Assembly (NCBI GenBank): GCA_005879095.1
Contig: VBLM01000031.1
Location: 1-6,381 of the forward strand
DNA length: 6,381 nt
Direction of reading: 5' to 3'
Origin: Deltaproteobacteria bacterium
GTDB taxonomy: Bacteria > Myxococcota > Myxococcia > Myxococcales > 40CM-4-68-19
Both the position numbers and the translations under genes were made by a program. The notes beneath the pieces were generated by a model. That model was not told the DNA's origin and searched no databases. It worked only from the letters and a program-made list of their open reading frames with translations. Below, one piece after another: positions 6,269 to 6,381 of the stretch (position 1 is its first letter; the number at the start of each line of letters is the position of its first letter).

Positions 6269-6297
6269 AGGAGGCGCCCGCAGGCGCACGATCTGCC
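6266..6297 (+). repeat. Hairpin element, upstream copy flanking HNH gene
   Basis: On the plus strand the outer arms GGCA/TGCC enclose GGA, then the inner stem GCGCC-CGCA-GGCGC, then ACGATC. The same architecture is found on the minus strand at 5126-5097 (outer arms GGT/ACC, GGA, inner stem GGCGCC-GCA-GGCGCC, then GGATCG). The inner sequences are nearly identical, while the outer arms differ but still pair. The two copies face each other across the HNH gene. This could be a dispersed genomic repeat, the ends of a mobile cassette, or chance in GC-rich DNA. Confidence 0.4.
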
Positions 6298-6381
6298 CAT
6301 GGCCTGCTTTTCGCCGCGCGGCTGCGCGCCCGAGTACGGCAGGGCGCGATGCACGGGCCCTGACGCGGCTTCTCTCACCGC

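Larger units (their letters stand above)
6239..6381. other. Non-coding region upstream of the HNH gene
   Basis: I see no convincing gene here. The only minus-strand frame that crosses the stretch has no recognisable family character and runs into the HNH gene out of frame. The region is rich in short inverted repeats: an exact 6-bp stem with a 4-nt loop at 6253-6268, a larger hairpin at 6266-6297 that shares bases with it, and a GC-rich run around 6311-6330. It should contain the promoter of the HNH gene, but I cannot point to clear -35/-10 boxes. It may also hold the end of a neighbouring gene outside the window. Confidence 0.5.

Noticed and set aside
6154..6378. 74-codon minus-strand open frame at the right edge
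   Set aside because: No family resemblance, overlaps the start of the HNH gene in another frame, and runs through several hairpins.
1..6381. CRISPR array, insertion sequence or programmed frameshifting as explanation of the broken genes
   Set aside because: No regularly spaced repeats or transposase were seen. Programmed frameshifting would shift by one or two bases without losing 12-30 conserved codons, and no slippery heptamer is evident at the junctions.

Overview
The window is high-GC bacterial DNA with all recognisable genes on the minus strand, so transcription runs from right to left. No rRNA or other taxonomic marker is present. The GC-rich codon use, the aldo/keto reductase subfamily and the HNH nuclease type resemble Myxococcota/Deltaproteobacteria-like genomes, but this is an impression from protein style.

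Reading in the direction of transcription: a non-coding stretch with hairpins (6381-6239); an intact stand-alone HNH nuclease gene (6226-5231); a ~190 bp intergenic region with three tandem GC-rich hairpins (5230-5038); then a tightly packed redox operon. The operon holds an aldo/keto reductase (about 5037-4107, broken), a ferredoxin/flavodoxin-NADP+ reductase-like flavoprotein (4104-3181, intact), a two-CBS-domain protein (3167-2748, intact), and the three-subunit proton-translocating NAD(P) transhydrogenase: PntAA (2724-1693, broken), PntAB (1696-1409, intact) and PntB (1409-112, broken). The last 111 bases hold two small hairpins and no gene.

The operon has one theme, moving reducing equivalents among NADH, NADPH, a one-electron carrier and carbonyl substrates. 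PntAA/PntAB/PntB would use the proton gradient to make NADPH. The flavoprotein would connect NADPH to ferredoxin or flavodoxin. The aldo/keto reductase would spend NAD(P)H. The CBS protein could sense adenine nucleotides. Junctions are tight (2 nt, 13 nt, 23 nt, ATGA, TAATG), supporting co-transcription.

The most striking feature is damage. Three of the six operon genes are split between reading frames, and at each break a conserved block of the family is missing: about 30 codons in pntB, about a dozen at the N-terminus of pntAA, 5 nt further into pntAA, and roughly 25 codons in the reductase. Three of these four junctions sit on perfect short palindromes, as if the interior of an inverted repeat had been removed. 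FNR, CBS, PntAB and HNH are clean. Whether this is real gene decay, a biological deletion process or an assembly artefact cannot be decided from the sequence. The second point of interest is a matching hairpin on each side of the HNH gene, in opposite orientation, with different but still complementary outer arms.
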